A stretch of 40,541 nt of DNA from an uncultured Blautia sp. (GTDB lineage: Bacteria > Bacillota > Clostridia > Lachnospirales > Lachnospiraceae), in NCBI GenBank assembly GCA_902476765.1, contig CABSEJ010000013.1:1-40541 (forward strand), in the 5' to 3' direction. Below are positions 23,629 to 32,402 of this stretch, piece by piece (positions within the stretch are counted from its first letter, which is position 1; every line of letters begins with the position of its first letter). A program made the position numbers and the translations under genes. The notes beneath the pieces were generated by a model, which was not told the origin of the DNA, did no database searches, and saw nothing but the letters and a program-made list of their open reading frames with translations.

Positions 23629-25572
23629 ATGTTAGAAAAAAAGCTGAGCCCCTTTCCTTTAGGACAGATTCAGATTGAGGACAAGTTTTGGAAGGAATAT
23701 ATGGAGCTGGTGAGAGAGCATGTGATTCCTTACCAGTGGGAGGCTTTAAATGACAGGATTCCGGACGCCCAGCCCAGTCACTGTATTGAAAATTTCCGGG
23801 TGGCTTCAGGACAGCAGGAGGGTACCTTCCAGGGTATGGTATTCCAGGACAGTGATGTGTATAAGTGGCTGGAAGCCGTGGCTTACTCCCTTACCTGGCA
23901 CAAGGATGAAGAGCTGGAAAAAACGGCAGATGAAACTATAGATTTAATCGGAGCAGCCCAGCAGCCAGACGGATATCTGGATACTTATTATATTATCAAT
24001 GGCCTGGATAAAAGGTTTACCAACCTTATGGATAATCATGAGCTGTACTGCTTCGGACATATGACAGAGGCTGCTGTGGCTTATTACAGGGCTACAGGAA
24101 AGAGAAAATTCCTGGATATTGCCATAAAATACGCAGAATGTATTGCCGGCTGCCTGGGAACAGAGGAAGGTAAGATTCCCGGCTATCCCGGCCATGAGGT
24201 GGCAGAGATGGCACTGGCTGCTCTTTATGAGGTGACAGGAGACGAAAAGCATTTGAAGCTGGCTAAATATTTTATAGACCAGAGAGGCCAGGCGCCTCTG
24301 TTTTTTGAGGAGGAGTGTAAAAAGAACGGTAATACTTGTTTTTGGGATGACAGCTATATGAAGAAACAGTATTATCAGGCCGGAAAACCAGTAAGAGAGC
24401 AGGACAAAGCAGAGGGACATGCGGTGCGGGCTGTATATCTGTATTCGGGAATGGCGGAAGTAGCCAGTAAGACAGAAGACAAGGAGTTGTTTGAGGCTTG
24501 CCGGAAGCTGTGGGACAATATTACCCAGAAGCAGATGTATGTCACTGGTGCTATCGGGGCCACAGAACACGGAGAGGCATTTAGCTTTGATTATGATTTG
24601 CCTAATGATACGGTATACGGGGAAACCTGTGCGGCAATCGGCTTGATTTTCTTTGCCAGGAGAATGTTTGAGATTACCAAAGACAGCAGATATGCGGACG
24701 TTATGGAACAGGCATTGTACAATGGGGTTATCAGCGGCATGTCCCTGGACGGCAAAAGCTTTTTCTATGTAAATCCTCTGGAGGTGGAGCCTGAGGCCTG
24801 CCTGAAGGATTATAACAAACGTCATGTAAAACCAGAGAGACAGAAGTGGTTCGGCTGTGCCTGCTGTCCTCCAAATGTAGCAAGATTGTTGTCTTCTATT
24901 GGAGGCTATGCTTTCGAGGAAAGCCCGGACAGCCTGTATATGAACCTGTTTGTAGGCGGAAAACTGCAGACAGTTAAAGACGGTAAAGAAAATCAGATTA
25001 CCGTTGAAACCAGGTATCCCTGGGCAGGGCAGATAAAGATTACAGTGGAAAATAAGGAAGACAGCACCTTTGCTTTGGCATTGAGAATCCCCGGCTGGTG
25101 CCAGAGTTATTCTCTTAAAGTAAACGGAGAAGTGCAGGAGTATAGCAGGAATCAGGGATATGTTATGCTGGAGAGAACCTGGAAAAACGGGGATGAAGTT
25201 CTTCTGGTTCTGGACATGCCGGTGCAGCTTGTAGAGGCCAATCCTCTGGTAAGGGAGGACCTGGGAAAAGTGGCGGTTACAAGAGGCCCCTTGGTATACT
25301 GCCTGGAAGAAACAGACAATGGAAAAAATCTTTCCGCAATTTATCTTCAGGAAGATGCAGATTTTGCTATAAAAGAGGAGCCGGAGTTATTAAAGGGAGT
25401 TGTCACCATTGAGACAAAGGGAAAGAAGGTTTCCCAAAAAGGATGGAAGGGAGAGACTCTTTACCGGGCCTACCAGGGTAAGAACTACGAACCCTGCAGC
25501 CTGAAATTTATCCCCTATTATGCCTGGACCAACCGGGGAGTAGGAGAAATGATGGTCTGGGTGAAGATTTGA
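23629..25572 (+). CDS. GH127 beta-L-arabinofuranosidase
   Basis: The 647-residue protein belongs to glycoside hydrolase family 127 (DUF1680), which releases beta-L-arabinofuranose from hydroxyproline-linked or other plant arabinosides. The zinc-site residues known from the HypBA1 family are visible: E332 and C334 in YGETC, C412 and C413 in GCACCPPN. The conserved cysteine of the CC pair is the proposed nucleophile. An alpha/alpha-barrel is followed by beta domains from about residue 430. There is no signal peptide, so it acts in the cytosol on imported oligosaccharides. The start is ATG 23629; ATG 23623 is only two bases from AGGAGG. Confidence 0.92.
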   Translation: MLEKKLSPFPLGQIQIEDKFWKEYMELVREHVIPYQWEALNDRIPDAQPSHCIENFRVASGQQEGTFQGMVFQDSDVYKWLEAVAYSLTWHKDEELEKTADETIDLIGAAQQPDGYLDTYYIINGLDKRFTNLMDNHELYCFGHMTEAAVAYYRATGKRKFLDIAIKYAECIAGCLGTEEGKIPGYPGHEVAEMALAALYEVTGDEKHLKLAKYFIDQRGQAPLFFEEECKKNGNTCFWDDSYMKKQYYQAGKPVREQDKAEGHAVRAVYLYSGMAEVASKTEDKELFEACRKLWDNITQKQMYVTGAIGATEHGEAFSFDYDLPNDTVYGETCAAIGLIFFARRMFEITKDSRYADVMEQALYNGVISGMSLDGKSFFYVNPLEVEPEACLKDYNKRHVKPERQKWFGCACCPPNVARLLSSIGGYAFEESPDSLYMNLFVGGKLQTVKDGKENQITVETRYPWAGQIKITVENKEDSTFALALRIPGWCQSYSLKVNGEVQEYSRNQGYVMLERTWKNGDEVLLVLDMPVQLVEANPLVREDLGKVAVTRGPLVYCLEETDNGKNLSAIYLQEDADFAIKEEPELLKGVVTIETKGKKVSQKGWKGETLYRAYQGKNYEPCSLKFIPYYAWTNRGVGEMMVWVKI

Positions 25573-25617
25573 TAACGCCGGGAACTGTGGCATTAAGCGG
25601 AATTTGAATTTGAGAAC

Positions 25618-25651
25618 ATTTATCCCCTCAGTGTATACTGAGGGGATAAAT
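25618..25651. terminator. Bidirectional terminator between GH127 and the DHHW gene
   Basis: A perfect 14-bp stem (25618-25631 with 25638-25651) with loop TGTATA and A/T-rich ends lies between convergent genes ending at 25572 (plus) and 25671 (minus). Confidence 0.85.
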
Positions 25652-25670
25652 ATATGAACATGTCAGTACA

Positions 25671-27095
25671 CTAGGCTTCAGAGTCATTTCCCTGGGTATC
25701 ATCAGTCCTGTCTGCCTCAGAGGTATCATCTGATTCATCTTCGTTAGAGTCTGCCTCGTCATCTTGGCTGTCATCTGCTTCTGTCCCGTTTGCTTCTGTT
25801 CCGTTCTCCCCTGTGTTGTCTGTCCCTCCTGCCTGTGTGTCGGAATTTCCATCCTGGGTGCTGTCGGAAGGGGAGGCATCCTCTGTGTTTGTCTCCTGGG
25901 TTTCAGCCAGCACATCAGCCAGAGAATTGTCAGTCATGAAGGTATTGACATTATAGAGGAAAAGAACGTCTGTAATAGCGTTATCCCGTATCAGGCGGTC
26001 AATATCGTCGTAGTAATATCTGGGATCGATGATGGTAATGCTTCTGTAATAAGGAACCAGGAACTGAACGAAACAGTTGGCATAGGAATCCTTGAAAAGA
26101 AGCAGGTTTTTATTTTCCTCCAGAGGTGTGGTAATATCTATCCGGGTGTGATTTCCGCCAAAAAATACCTCATACTGGTCTTTCTGTTCCAAGGCGCTGC
26201 TGTCATAGATGGAGGCGCTTTTCTTTTGCTCATCTACATAGTTGACCACGCAGTCTGTATCGACCCCTTGAGGGACATAGATTTCAATGGTATCTGCCTC
26301 TTTGTCATAACCGCTTTTGGAGGCCAGCGTTCCGGAAAAGCTGTGAGTCACCGGATATATGTCATAGTCCTGGGCCGGATTTTCAATACCCAGAGCCCCG
26401 GCCAGAGCCTCAAAAGCATAGCGGGCGCCCAGGCTGGTCCAATGATGGTCGGTTTTATAATAGATGTCCTCTTCCCGATGGTCTGTCATGACTTCGGTTA
26501 CATCTACAAAGGTCAGAGCGCTGCCAGTGACGGCCAGAGCATTGTCAATATCCGCCTGCTGGTCCCGCACCGGGGCATTTGCAGGCAGAAGCTGGCGGCA
26601 GACATAGGCGGCATTGGGAATCAGTGTCATGACGGAATTTATATCCTCATGGCGCAGTGCGAAATCACGGATGGCCTCCAGATTGTTGGATACAGCCTCT
26701 TCATCCGGATTATTTTCCGGAATCTCCATAAGGGTGCTTTTCTTTCCTATATAAACCCCGTTGGATTCTCTTTTTCCCAGGGCCATGTCTTCCAGAAGCT
26801 TCAGGTTAATCCAACTGTCTCTGAGGAAAAACTGGTCTGTTACATAGTCCTCCATATCTGTCATAAAGTCTCCGCTTGCCAGGCTGTCCAGAGAAAACTC
26901 CGGCTTCTGGGCCAGCATACGGTTCTCTGTCTCTGAATATTCCTTATCCTTGCTGAAAATATTGAAAACACAGGCGATGAGCAGGAAAAGGAGAAATATA
27001 ATTGTGATTTTTATATATATTTTAAAAGTTCTCTCCCGATAGATTTTTTCTCTGCGTTTCCGCTTTTCCTCGGGAGTTAAATTCTTTTTTCTCAT
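25671..27095 (-). CDS. DHHW-family protein (AlgJ/AlgX-like) with acidic low-complexity tail
   Basis: This 474-residue membrane-anchored protein has a basic N-terminus (KRKRREK) and one transmembrane segment (~29-47). The extracytoplasmic domain bears the family motif D216-H-H-W219 in YYKTDHHWTS. DHHW proteins accompany MBOAT O-acyltransferases and resemble the SGNH-like AlgJ/AlgX acetyl-transfer proteins. From about residue 410 the chain is a ~65-residue tail rich in D, E, T, S, G and N, unusual for the family core. It is the last gene of the SGNH-DUF4358-MBOAT-DHHW operon, 87 bases after the MBOAT gene, with GGAGG before the ATG. Confidence 0.9.
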   Translation of the reverse strand: MRKKNLTPEEKRKRREKIYRERTFKIYIKITIIFLLFLLIACVFNIFSKDKEYSETENRMLAQKPEFSLDSLASGDFMTDMEDYVTDQFFLRDSWINLKLLEDMALGKRESNGVYIGKKSTLMEIPENNPDEEAVSNNLEAIRDFALRHEDINSVMTLIPNAAYVCRQLLPANAPVRDQQADIDNALAVTGSALTFVDVTEVMTDHREEDIYYKTDHHWTSLGARYAFEALAGALGIENPAQDYDIYPVTHSFSGTLASKSGYDKEADTIEIYVPQGVDTDCVVNYVDEQKKSASIYDSSALEQKDQYEVFFGGNHTRIDITTPLEENKNLLLFKDSYANCFVQFLVPYYRSITIIDPRYYYDDIDRLIRDNAITDVLFLYNVNTFMTDNSLADVLAETQETNTEDASPSDSTQDGNSDTQAGGTDNTGENGTEANGTEADDSQDDEADSNEDESDDTSEADRTDDTQGNDSEA

Positions 27096-27182
27096 GATTT
27101 AAATTCCTCCGGCATGATAATTGATTTTTTCCATAGCGGCAGTAAAAGGTATATTGCTTCATTCCGCCATCCTGTCAGCAGG

Positions 27183-28595
27183 CTAAAAGCGGAAATACAG
27201 GAACGGATTATAAGTTGCATTCACCAGGTAAGCAATGGAAAAAATGAATATAGCGGTATAAACAACGGCTGCTGCGATGGAAGGATAAGAACCCTTTTGC
27301 AGAACAAACCGCCGGAATTTTTTCCATACCCATGGGGTGGAACACAGGAAACATATAACAAGCAGGATAAAGCTGCCTGCCAGATAGTAAAGTCCCGTGG
27401 AATCCAGGAATCCGCTGCCGCCGATTCCTAACATATTTCCCAGATATCGGATAGCATCAGCAAGTGTTGGAGAGAAAAACAGTACCCAGCCAAACAATAC
27501 AAGCACAAAAGCATATAGCTGGCTGACCTTTTCGGGAAGCCGTTTCAGCTTATCGGCCAGGAAATATTTTTCCAGAAGCAGCAGAAGACCATAGTAGAGA
27601 CCCCACAGCATAAAGTTCCAGGCAGCTCCGTGCCAGAAGCCGGTGAGCATCCATACAACTAAAATATTCCGCACATGCTTTAATACGGATACCCGGTTGC
27701 CGCCCAGAGGAATATACACATATTCCCGGAACCAGGTCCCCAGGGAAATATGCCACCTTCTCCAGAATTCAGTCACGCTTTTGGAAATATAGGGATAATC
27801 AAAGTTTTTCACAAATTCAAAGCCCAGCATTTTTCCCAGGCCTACAGCCATATCAGAATACCCGCTGAAGTCAAAGTAAATCTGCATAGCGTAAGCGATA
27901 CAGCCCACCCAGGCGGTAACCACGGAACGCTCCCCGGGAGCAAGAGCCAGAATAGCGTCAAAAGTCATGCCGATATTGTTGGCCAAAAGCACCTTTTTAC
28001 CCAGTCCCCGCAGGAACCAGGCCACACCCTGGCCGAATTTGTAGAGGCTCAGACTTCTTTTAGAGAGCTGCATGTCCACATCCGCATAACGGACAATAGG
28101 ACCGGCAATAAGCTGGGGAAACATAGTCACATAGGTACCGAATTTTATGAAATTTTTCTGCACCGGAACCCGACCCCAGTATACGTCTATGATATAGGAC
28201 AGGGTCTGGAAGGTGTAGAAAGAAATACCTATGGGAAGGGGTAAATCCCGGTAGGGAATGTCAAAAGGAAGTATAGCGTTCAGATTTCCGATGAGGAAGC
28301 CATAATATTTAAAAAAGCCAAGAATAGCCAGGTTCACGGCAACCGTAAACCAAAAACTGAACCCCAGCAGCTTTGTCTGTTCCTGCTCCTGATAGCGCTG
28401 GATTTCGATGCCGCTGATAAAATTGAAAATAATGCTGAACAGCATGAGGAACACATATACCGGTTCGCCCCAGGCATAAAATATCAGACTGCACAGCAGA
28501 AGTATGAAATTTTTAAGCTTCCACGGCACCAGATAGTATAAAAGCAGGGTGACGGGAAGGAAAACAAATAAAAAGAAAATACTGCTGAAAATCAT
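27183..28595 (-). CDS. MBOAT-family membrane O-acyltransferase (AlgI/DltB-like)
   Basis: The 470-residue polytopic protein belongs to the MBOAT family. It moves acyl (usually acetyl) groups across the membrane to a surface polymer together with a DHHW or SGNH partner. Signatures are FPQLIAGPIVRYADV, FWRRWHISLGTWFREYVYIP and the active-site histidine in GFWHGAAWNFMLWG. Length and about eleven hydrophobic segments fit AlgI-like proteins. AAAGGA precedes ATG 28595. The acceptor polymer is not known; a rhamnose-containing glycan is possible given the rfb operon elsewhere in the window, but the two loci are 20 kb apart. Confidence 0.93.
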   Translation of the reverse strand: MIFSSIFFLFVFLPVTLLLYYLVPWKLKNFILLLCSLIFYAWGEPVYVFLMLFSIIFNFISGIEIQRYQEQEQTKLLGFSFWFTVAVNLAILGFFKYYGFLIGNLNAILPFDIPYRDLPLPIGISFYTFQTLSYIIDVYWGRVPVQKNFIKFGTYVTMFPQLIAGPIVRYADVDMQLSKRSLSLYKFGQGVAWFLRGLGKKVLLANNIGMTFDAILALAPGERSVVTAWVGCIAYAMQIYFDFSGYSDMAVGLGKMLGFEFVKNFDYPYISKSVTEFWRRWHISLGTWFREYVYIPLGGNRVSVLKHVRNILVVWMLTGFWHGAAWNFMLWGLYYGLLLLLEKYFLADKLKRLPEKVSQLYAFVLVLFGWVLFFSPTLADAIRYLGNMLGIGGSGFLDSTGLYYLAGSFILLVICFLCSTPWVWKKFRRFVLQKGSYPSIAAAVVYTAIFIFSIAYLVNATYNPFLYFRF

Positions 28596-28646
28596 AACAT
28601 GGAATCCTTTCCTATATTATATACTGTCTATCGGCCCGACAGCATA

Positions 28647-28667
28647 TCATGAAGCCGCCCTTCATGA
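28647..28667 (-). promoter_or_regulatory. Intercistronic hairpin between DUF4358 and MBOAT genes
   Basis: A perfect 8-bp stem (TCATGAAG, 28647-28654, with CTTCATGA, 28660-28667) and a 5-base loop, without a T-run on the minus strand. Possibly a processing or stability element. Confidence 0.45.
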
Positions 28668-28718
28668 GGCAGCTTTGGATGACAGGACATTTCTATGAAG
28701 CTGTTTTACATTCTCCTG

Positions 28719-29201
28719 TCACAGACTGTCCTTAAATGCCTGGTCTGCCTTGGAAGCATCCGGGTGTACCACATAGAGAATGAAATTTCCCTGGACGTCT
28801 AAAATGTGGTCCTCCAGCAGGTCAAACTGCTCTATGCCATAGCCCTCGAAGCTGGATTTCTGGGTTTCCAGCCGCTTGTTTACGGCTGATGTGACAGCCT
28901 CAGCCTGGGAACTGTCCTTTAATTTTACAATTAAGATTTCCTCTGCATCCATATTGCTGGCAGGAGCGTACAGGGCAACTCCCTCGTAATCATTGGCATT
29001 TAGACCGTAGAACTTTTTAAACATCTGATTGCTGCTTTCTTCCATGCCTTCCAGGCTTACGGAACCGGATACAGCCTGGCTTACTTCCTCAAGAGAAGAT
29101 TGGCTGTCCGGGGTGCCCATCTGAAGCATGATGATGAATACAAGAAGCCCCACCACCATAAGGATACGGATAGGGGTTAAAGGGGACAGGGATTTATTCA
29201 T
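28719..29201 (-). CDS. DUF4358-domain membrane-anchored protein
   Basis: The 160-residue protein has one N-terminal transmembrane segment (RILMVVGLLVFIIMLQMG) and a small extracytoplasmic domain typical of DUF4358 (YGLNANDYEGVALYAPASN, then EEILIVKLKDSSQ). No enzymatic role is known. DUF4358 genes are common beside MBOAT/DHHW/SGNH genes in Clostridia, which supports a part in surface-polymer acylation. It overlaps the SGNH gene by 8 bases, so the two are translationally coupled. Confidence 0.85.
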   Translation of the reverse strand: MNKSLSPLTPIRILMVVGLLVFIIMLQMGTPDSQSSLEEVSQAVSGSVSLEGMEESSNQMFKKFYGLNANDYEGVALYAPASNMDAEEILIVKLKDSSQAEAVTSAVNKRLETQKSSFEGYGIEQFDLLEDHILDVQGNFILYVVHPDASKADQAFKDSL

Positions 29202-30015
29202 ATTCGTTTACCTCCGCTATCATATCAATGGCCCAATATTGGTAGAATTCTTTTTTCATATGGATACCGTCAGGGTCATATAAATCTTCATATTCATTCA
29301 CCGTATCTGTTATATCTACATATGGAATGTTATTTTCTTCACAGTGGGCTTTAATCTCCTGGTTCCAGTCCGGAATTTTTCTCCACTTCTCAGAACGTTC
29401 AAAGGCAGGGTCAATGGCCGGAATAATTGAGTTTACATAAATGACAGCGTCAGGGAGCTCTGCCTGCAGTTCTCCAAGAATTTCATCCTGTTCTGTGATA
29501 TAATCCTGCACATTATCCCAGTAGCCGATACTTACGTCATTTAATCCGAAGCAAAGGAAAATGCTGGAAGGATTCAAAAGCTTCAGCTGCTCTGTGTAGC
29601 CGGCAATATCCCGTATGGTGGCTCCGCCCTCCGCCATGACCCGGCTGTCCTCCACAAATCCGTGGTAAGAAAAGCCTACGGCCCGGGAATCTCCTAAAAT
29701 GGCGGAATCTGTAAACTGCTGCCACACATCTAAATCTCCGTTTTCCAGAGCTGCTTTGCGCTCCTCTTTTTCAATAGCTTTAATTTCGGCTTCTGTTTCT
29801 GAAGTGTCCTGGCTTTCCAGGGCTGTTATGTAAGAAATTCCCTCATCTAAATCATCTGTGGGTATGTTTCGCCCGGAAAGAGCGATAAAAATAACAATTC
29901 CGATTATCAGCACCACGGCCAGAAGTTCTATGGCCAGACGCTTTCGGGGATTCCGGAACTGCCGTTTCAGAAATCTCAGAAATTTTCTGAGCATGTAGAA
30001 AAATCTATTTTTCAT
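29194..30015 (-). CDS. Membrane-anchored SGNH/GDSL-family hydrolase
   Basis: The 273-residue protein has a basic N-terminus, one transmembrane segment (~31-47) and an SGNH esterase/acyltransferase domain. The catalytic residues are S110 (ILGDSRAVG), N159 (GLNDVS) and the D249/H252 pair (DPDGIH). Next to MBOAT and DHHW genes it probably transfers or removes acetyl groups on an exported glycan. GAGGAG lies nine bases before ATG 30015. It is the first gene of its operon. Confidence 0.9.
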   Translation of the reverse strand: MKNRFFYMLRKFLRFLKRQFRNPRKRLAIELLAVVLIIGIVIFIALSGRNIPTDDLDEGISYITALESQDTSETEAEIKAIEKEERKAALENGDLDVWQQFTDSAILGDSRAVGFSYHGFVEDSRVMAEGGATIRDIAGYTEQLKLLNPSSIFLCFGLNDVSIGYWDNVQDYITEQDEILGELQAELPDAVIYVNSIIPAIDPAFERSEKWRKIPDWNQEIKAHCEENNIPYVDITDTVNEYEDLYDPDGIHMKKEFYQYWAIDMIAEVNEYE

Positions 30016-30112
30016 CCATAGTCTCTCCTCAAGATTTCAAAATTTGTCAGCTTTTTCCCCGGGATATGACTTTGCTGAAGGGGGATCGGGGCTGAAAAGC
30101 TTTAATATTTCT

Positions 30113-30141
30113 ATAATAAAACGAATCGCAAAATATAGCAA
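30113..30141 (-). promoter_or_regulatory. Promoter of the SGNH-MBOAT operon
   Basis: On the minus strand, TTGCTA (30141-30136), a 17-base spacer and TATTAT (30118-30113) lie about 100 bases before the SGNH start. Confidence 0.5.
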
Positions 30142-30387
30142 TATCCGACAAGGATATAATTTTACAAGATACGAACATTTTTTTACTTAACACTCTCCAC
30201 CATCAGCGTACAAAGGGCCGTTTGGTCTCTTATTCAGAGTAGGTACGATGGCTTTATATAGATTTAACATACTTTTTTTACAAACATGATAGTTGGCTTT
30301 CGCTTTCCCCACTAAAATAGGTGATGTTTGAGAAAAAAATGAATGATGTAAAACCAAGGGTAGGAAAATTAAGGGAGGAAGAACACT
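30142..30387. other. Divergent intergenic region upstream of the Ugp-type operon
   Basis: This stretch separates the SGNH and ABC operons. I see no coding gene. The relatively GC-rich part at about 30187-30255 carries GTAC on both sides of a short spacer and may fold weakly. I could not place a convincing promoter for the ABC operon, although one must lie here. The start of the next gene is supported by GGGAGG at about 30372-30377. Confidence 0.4.
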
Positions 30388-31533
30388 GTGTCGGAAATCA
30401 CACTGAGAAACGTATGTAAAATGTATGACAGTGAACATTACGCAGTAAAGGATTTTAACCTGGACATTCAGGACAGGGAATTTATCATCTTTGTAGGCCC
30501 GTCAGGCTGCGGTAAGTCCACTACCCTGCGGATGATTGCAGGGCTGGAGGACATCAGCGACGGAGAATTGTGGATAGACGGAAATCTTTGCAACTACTAT
30601 GAGCCAAAGGACAGGGGACTTTCCATGGTATTTCAGAATTATGCTTTGTATCCCAATATGACGGTTTACGGGAATCTGGCATATGCCCTGAAAATCAGAA
30701 AGGTGCCTAAGGAAGAAATTGACAAGAGAGTTCGGCAGGTGGCAAAAACCCTGCAGATAGAACATCTTCTGGACCGAAAGCCCGGGGCGCTTTCCGGAGG
30801 TCAGAAGCAGAGGGTGGCTATTGGAAGCGCCATTATCCGAAAGCCCAAGGCTTTCTTAATGGATGAACCTCTGTCTAATCTGGATGCAAAGCTGAGGGCT
30901 CAGATGAGGATTGAGCTTTCTAAATTACATAAGGATTTGGAGACCACCATTATTTATGTGACTCACGACCAGACAGAGGCCATGACCCTGGGAACCAGGA
31001 TTGTTGTGATGAAGGACGGAGTGGTACAGCAGGTGGAGGCTCCTATCCAGCTTTACAATAACCCGGCTAATCTTTTTGTGGCAGGCTTTATCGGTTCTCC
31101 TTCCATGAACTTTTTCGACGCCTGGGTAGGAGAAGAGGAAGGAAAAACGGTTCTCTATCTGGGAGGAACAGAGCTGGGGAAGAAAGTATACCTGGAAGGA
31201 AACAGAGGAGAGAGATTAAAAGACAGCTACCAGGGGAAAAAAGTAATTCTGGGAATCCGTCCGGAAGATATCTGCGATTATGAGAAGGCCAAGGCGGAAG
31301 GCTTCCATAGAAGCAGCGTGGGCATTGAAGAGACTATTGTAAACCGGGAGATGCTGGGAGCAGAGGTCATCCTTTACTTCGACGCACAGGGAAAAAGCCA
31401 TTCCGTACGGCTGAGTCCGGAAAACCAGACCAGAACCGGAGAAAAAATCACCTTATATTTTAATCCTGATAAAATTCATGTGTTTGACATGGATACCCAG
31501 GAAAATCTGTTTTATGTGGAGGGAAATCTGTGA
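30388..31533 (+). CDS. ABC transporter ATP-binding protein, UgpC/MsmK type
   Basis: The 381-residue ATPase powers a carbohydrate-uptake (CUT1) importer. Walker A is GPSGCGKST, the signature is LSGGQKQR, Walker B is AFLMDEP and the switch region is YVTHDQTEA. The C-terminal MOBE/TOBE domain includes VILGIRPEDI. The start is GTG 30388 with GGGAGG upstream. Downstream GDPD and phosphatase genes point to glycerol-3-phosphate or glycerophosphodiesters as cargo (Ugp system). UgpC-type ATPases can be shared between importers. Confidence 0.9.
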   Translation: MSEITLRNVCKMYDSEHYAVKDFNLDIQDREFIIFVGPSGCGKSTTLRMIAGLEDISDGELWIDGNLCNYYEPKDRGLSMVFQNYALYPNMTVYGNLAYALKIRKVPKEEIDKRVRQVAKTLQIEHLLDRKPGALSGGQKQRVAIGSAIIRKPKAFLMDEPLSNLDAKLRAQMRIELSKLHKDLETTIIYVTHDQTEAMTLGTRIVVMKDGVVQQVEAPIQLYNNPANLFVAGFIGSPSMNFFDAWVGEEEGKTVLYLGGTELGKKVYLEGNRGERLKDSYQGKKVILGIRPEDICDYEKAKAEGFHRSSVGIEETIVNREMLGAEVILYFDAQGKSHSVRLSPENQTRTGEKITLYFNPDKIHVFDMDTQENLFYVEGNL

Positions 31534-32402
31534 TGAATAGGGCGAAGAAAAATTTTAACTGGACCCCATACTGCTATTTGCTTCCCAGTATGCTGGTGTT
31601 TGCTGTTTTCCTGTTTTATCCTTTCGTAAAGACTATCTATTTAAGTCTTTACAAGACCGATAAAATGGGACAGGCCAAGCTTTTCGTGGGAGCGGAAAAT
31701 TATGTGGATTTACTTACCTCAGAATCTTTTCTTAACAGTCTGAAGGTAACTTTGATATTTGTAGTGATTGTTGTGGCGGGAAGTATGCTTATCGGTTTAA
31801 TTGCAGCCGTTCTGTGCAACAAGGCTTTTCCGGGAATCCGTTTTTTCAGTACGGCCTATGCTCTTCCCATGGCCATTGCTTCCAGCTCCGCAGCCATGAT
31901 TTTTCAAATTATGCTGCACCCTTCCGTGGGTATTGTAAATAAGCTGCTGAAGCTGGACATTAACTGGTTAAACGACCCCAAGACGGCTCTTATCTGCGTA
32001 GCCATCCTTACGGCCTGGCTGAACAGCGGCATCAATTTCCTGTATTTTTCCGCAGGACTTGGAAATATTGACGACACGATTTATGAGAGAGCCTCTGTAG
32101 ACGGTGCCACAGGAGTGCAGCAGTTTTTCAGCCTGACTCTTCCGGGGCTTTCCCCTATCATGTTTTATACCCTGGTGGTAAATGTGATTCAGGCTTTCCA
32201 GTCCTTCGGCCAGATTAAGATTCTGACAGAGGGAGGTCCTAATGAGACTACCAATGTAATCGTATACTCCATTTACAGAGATGCTTTCTTTAATTACAGA
32301 TTCGGAAGTGCGGCAGCCCAGTCAGTTATTCTATTTATCATCATCATGCTGATTACCCTGGTAATGTTCCGCATTGAAAAGAAAGGAGTGCAGTATTCAT
32401 GA
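31533..32402 (+). CDS. ABC transporter permease, UgpA type
   Basis: This MalF/UgpA-like permease (289 residues) has six transmembrane segments and the EAA loop ERASVDGATGVQQFFSLTLP. ATG 31533 overlaps the ATPase stop by one base (TGATG), with GGAGGG nine bases upstream. A GTG at 31530 is the alternative. FGQIKILTEGGPNETTNVIV near the C-terminus is typical of sugar and glycerol-phosphate permeases. Confidence 0.92.
   Translation: MNRAKKNFNWTPYCYLLPSMLVFAVFLFYPFVKTIYLSLYKTDKMGQAKLFVGAENYVDLLTSESFLNSLKVTLIFVVIVVAGSMLIGLIAAVLCNKAFPGIRFFSTAYALPMAIASSSAAMIFQIMLHPSVGIVNKLLKLDINWLNDPKTALICVAILTAWLNSGINFLYFSAGLGNIDDTIYERASVDGATGVQQFFSLTLPGLSPIMFYTLVVNVIQAFQSFGQIKILTEGGPNETTNVIVYSIYRDAFFNYRFGSAAAQSVILFIIIMLITLVMFRIEKKGVQYS

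Noticed and set aside
23944..24825. 293-codon minus-strand frame inside GH127
   Set aside because: Shadow of the GH127 gene, which shows all zinc-site residues; the antisense product resembles nothing known to me.
25764..26936. 390-codon plus-strand open frame opposite the DHHW gene
   Set aside because: It mirrors a clear DHHW protein with a DHHW motif and transmembrane segment; the antisense frame has no ribosome binding site or family-like sequence.
30187..30438. 83-codon minus-strand frame upstream of the Ugp operon
   Set aside because: It overlaps the start of the ATPase gene and lacks a ribosome binding site; no family recognised.
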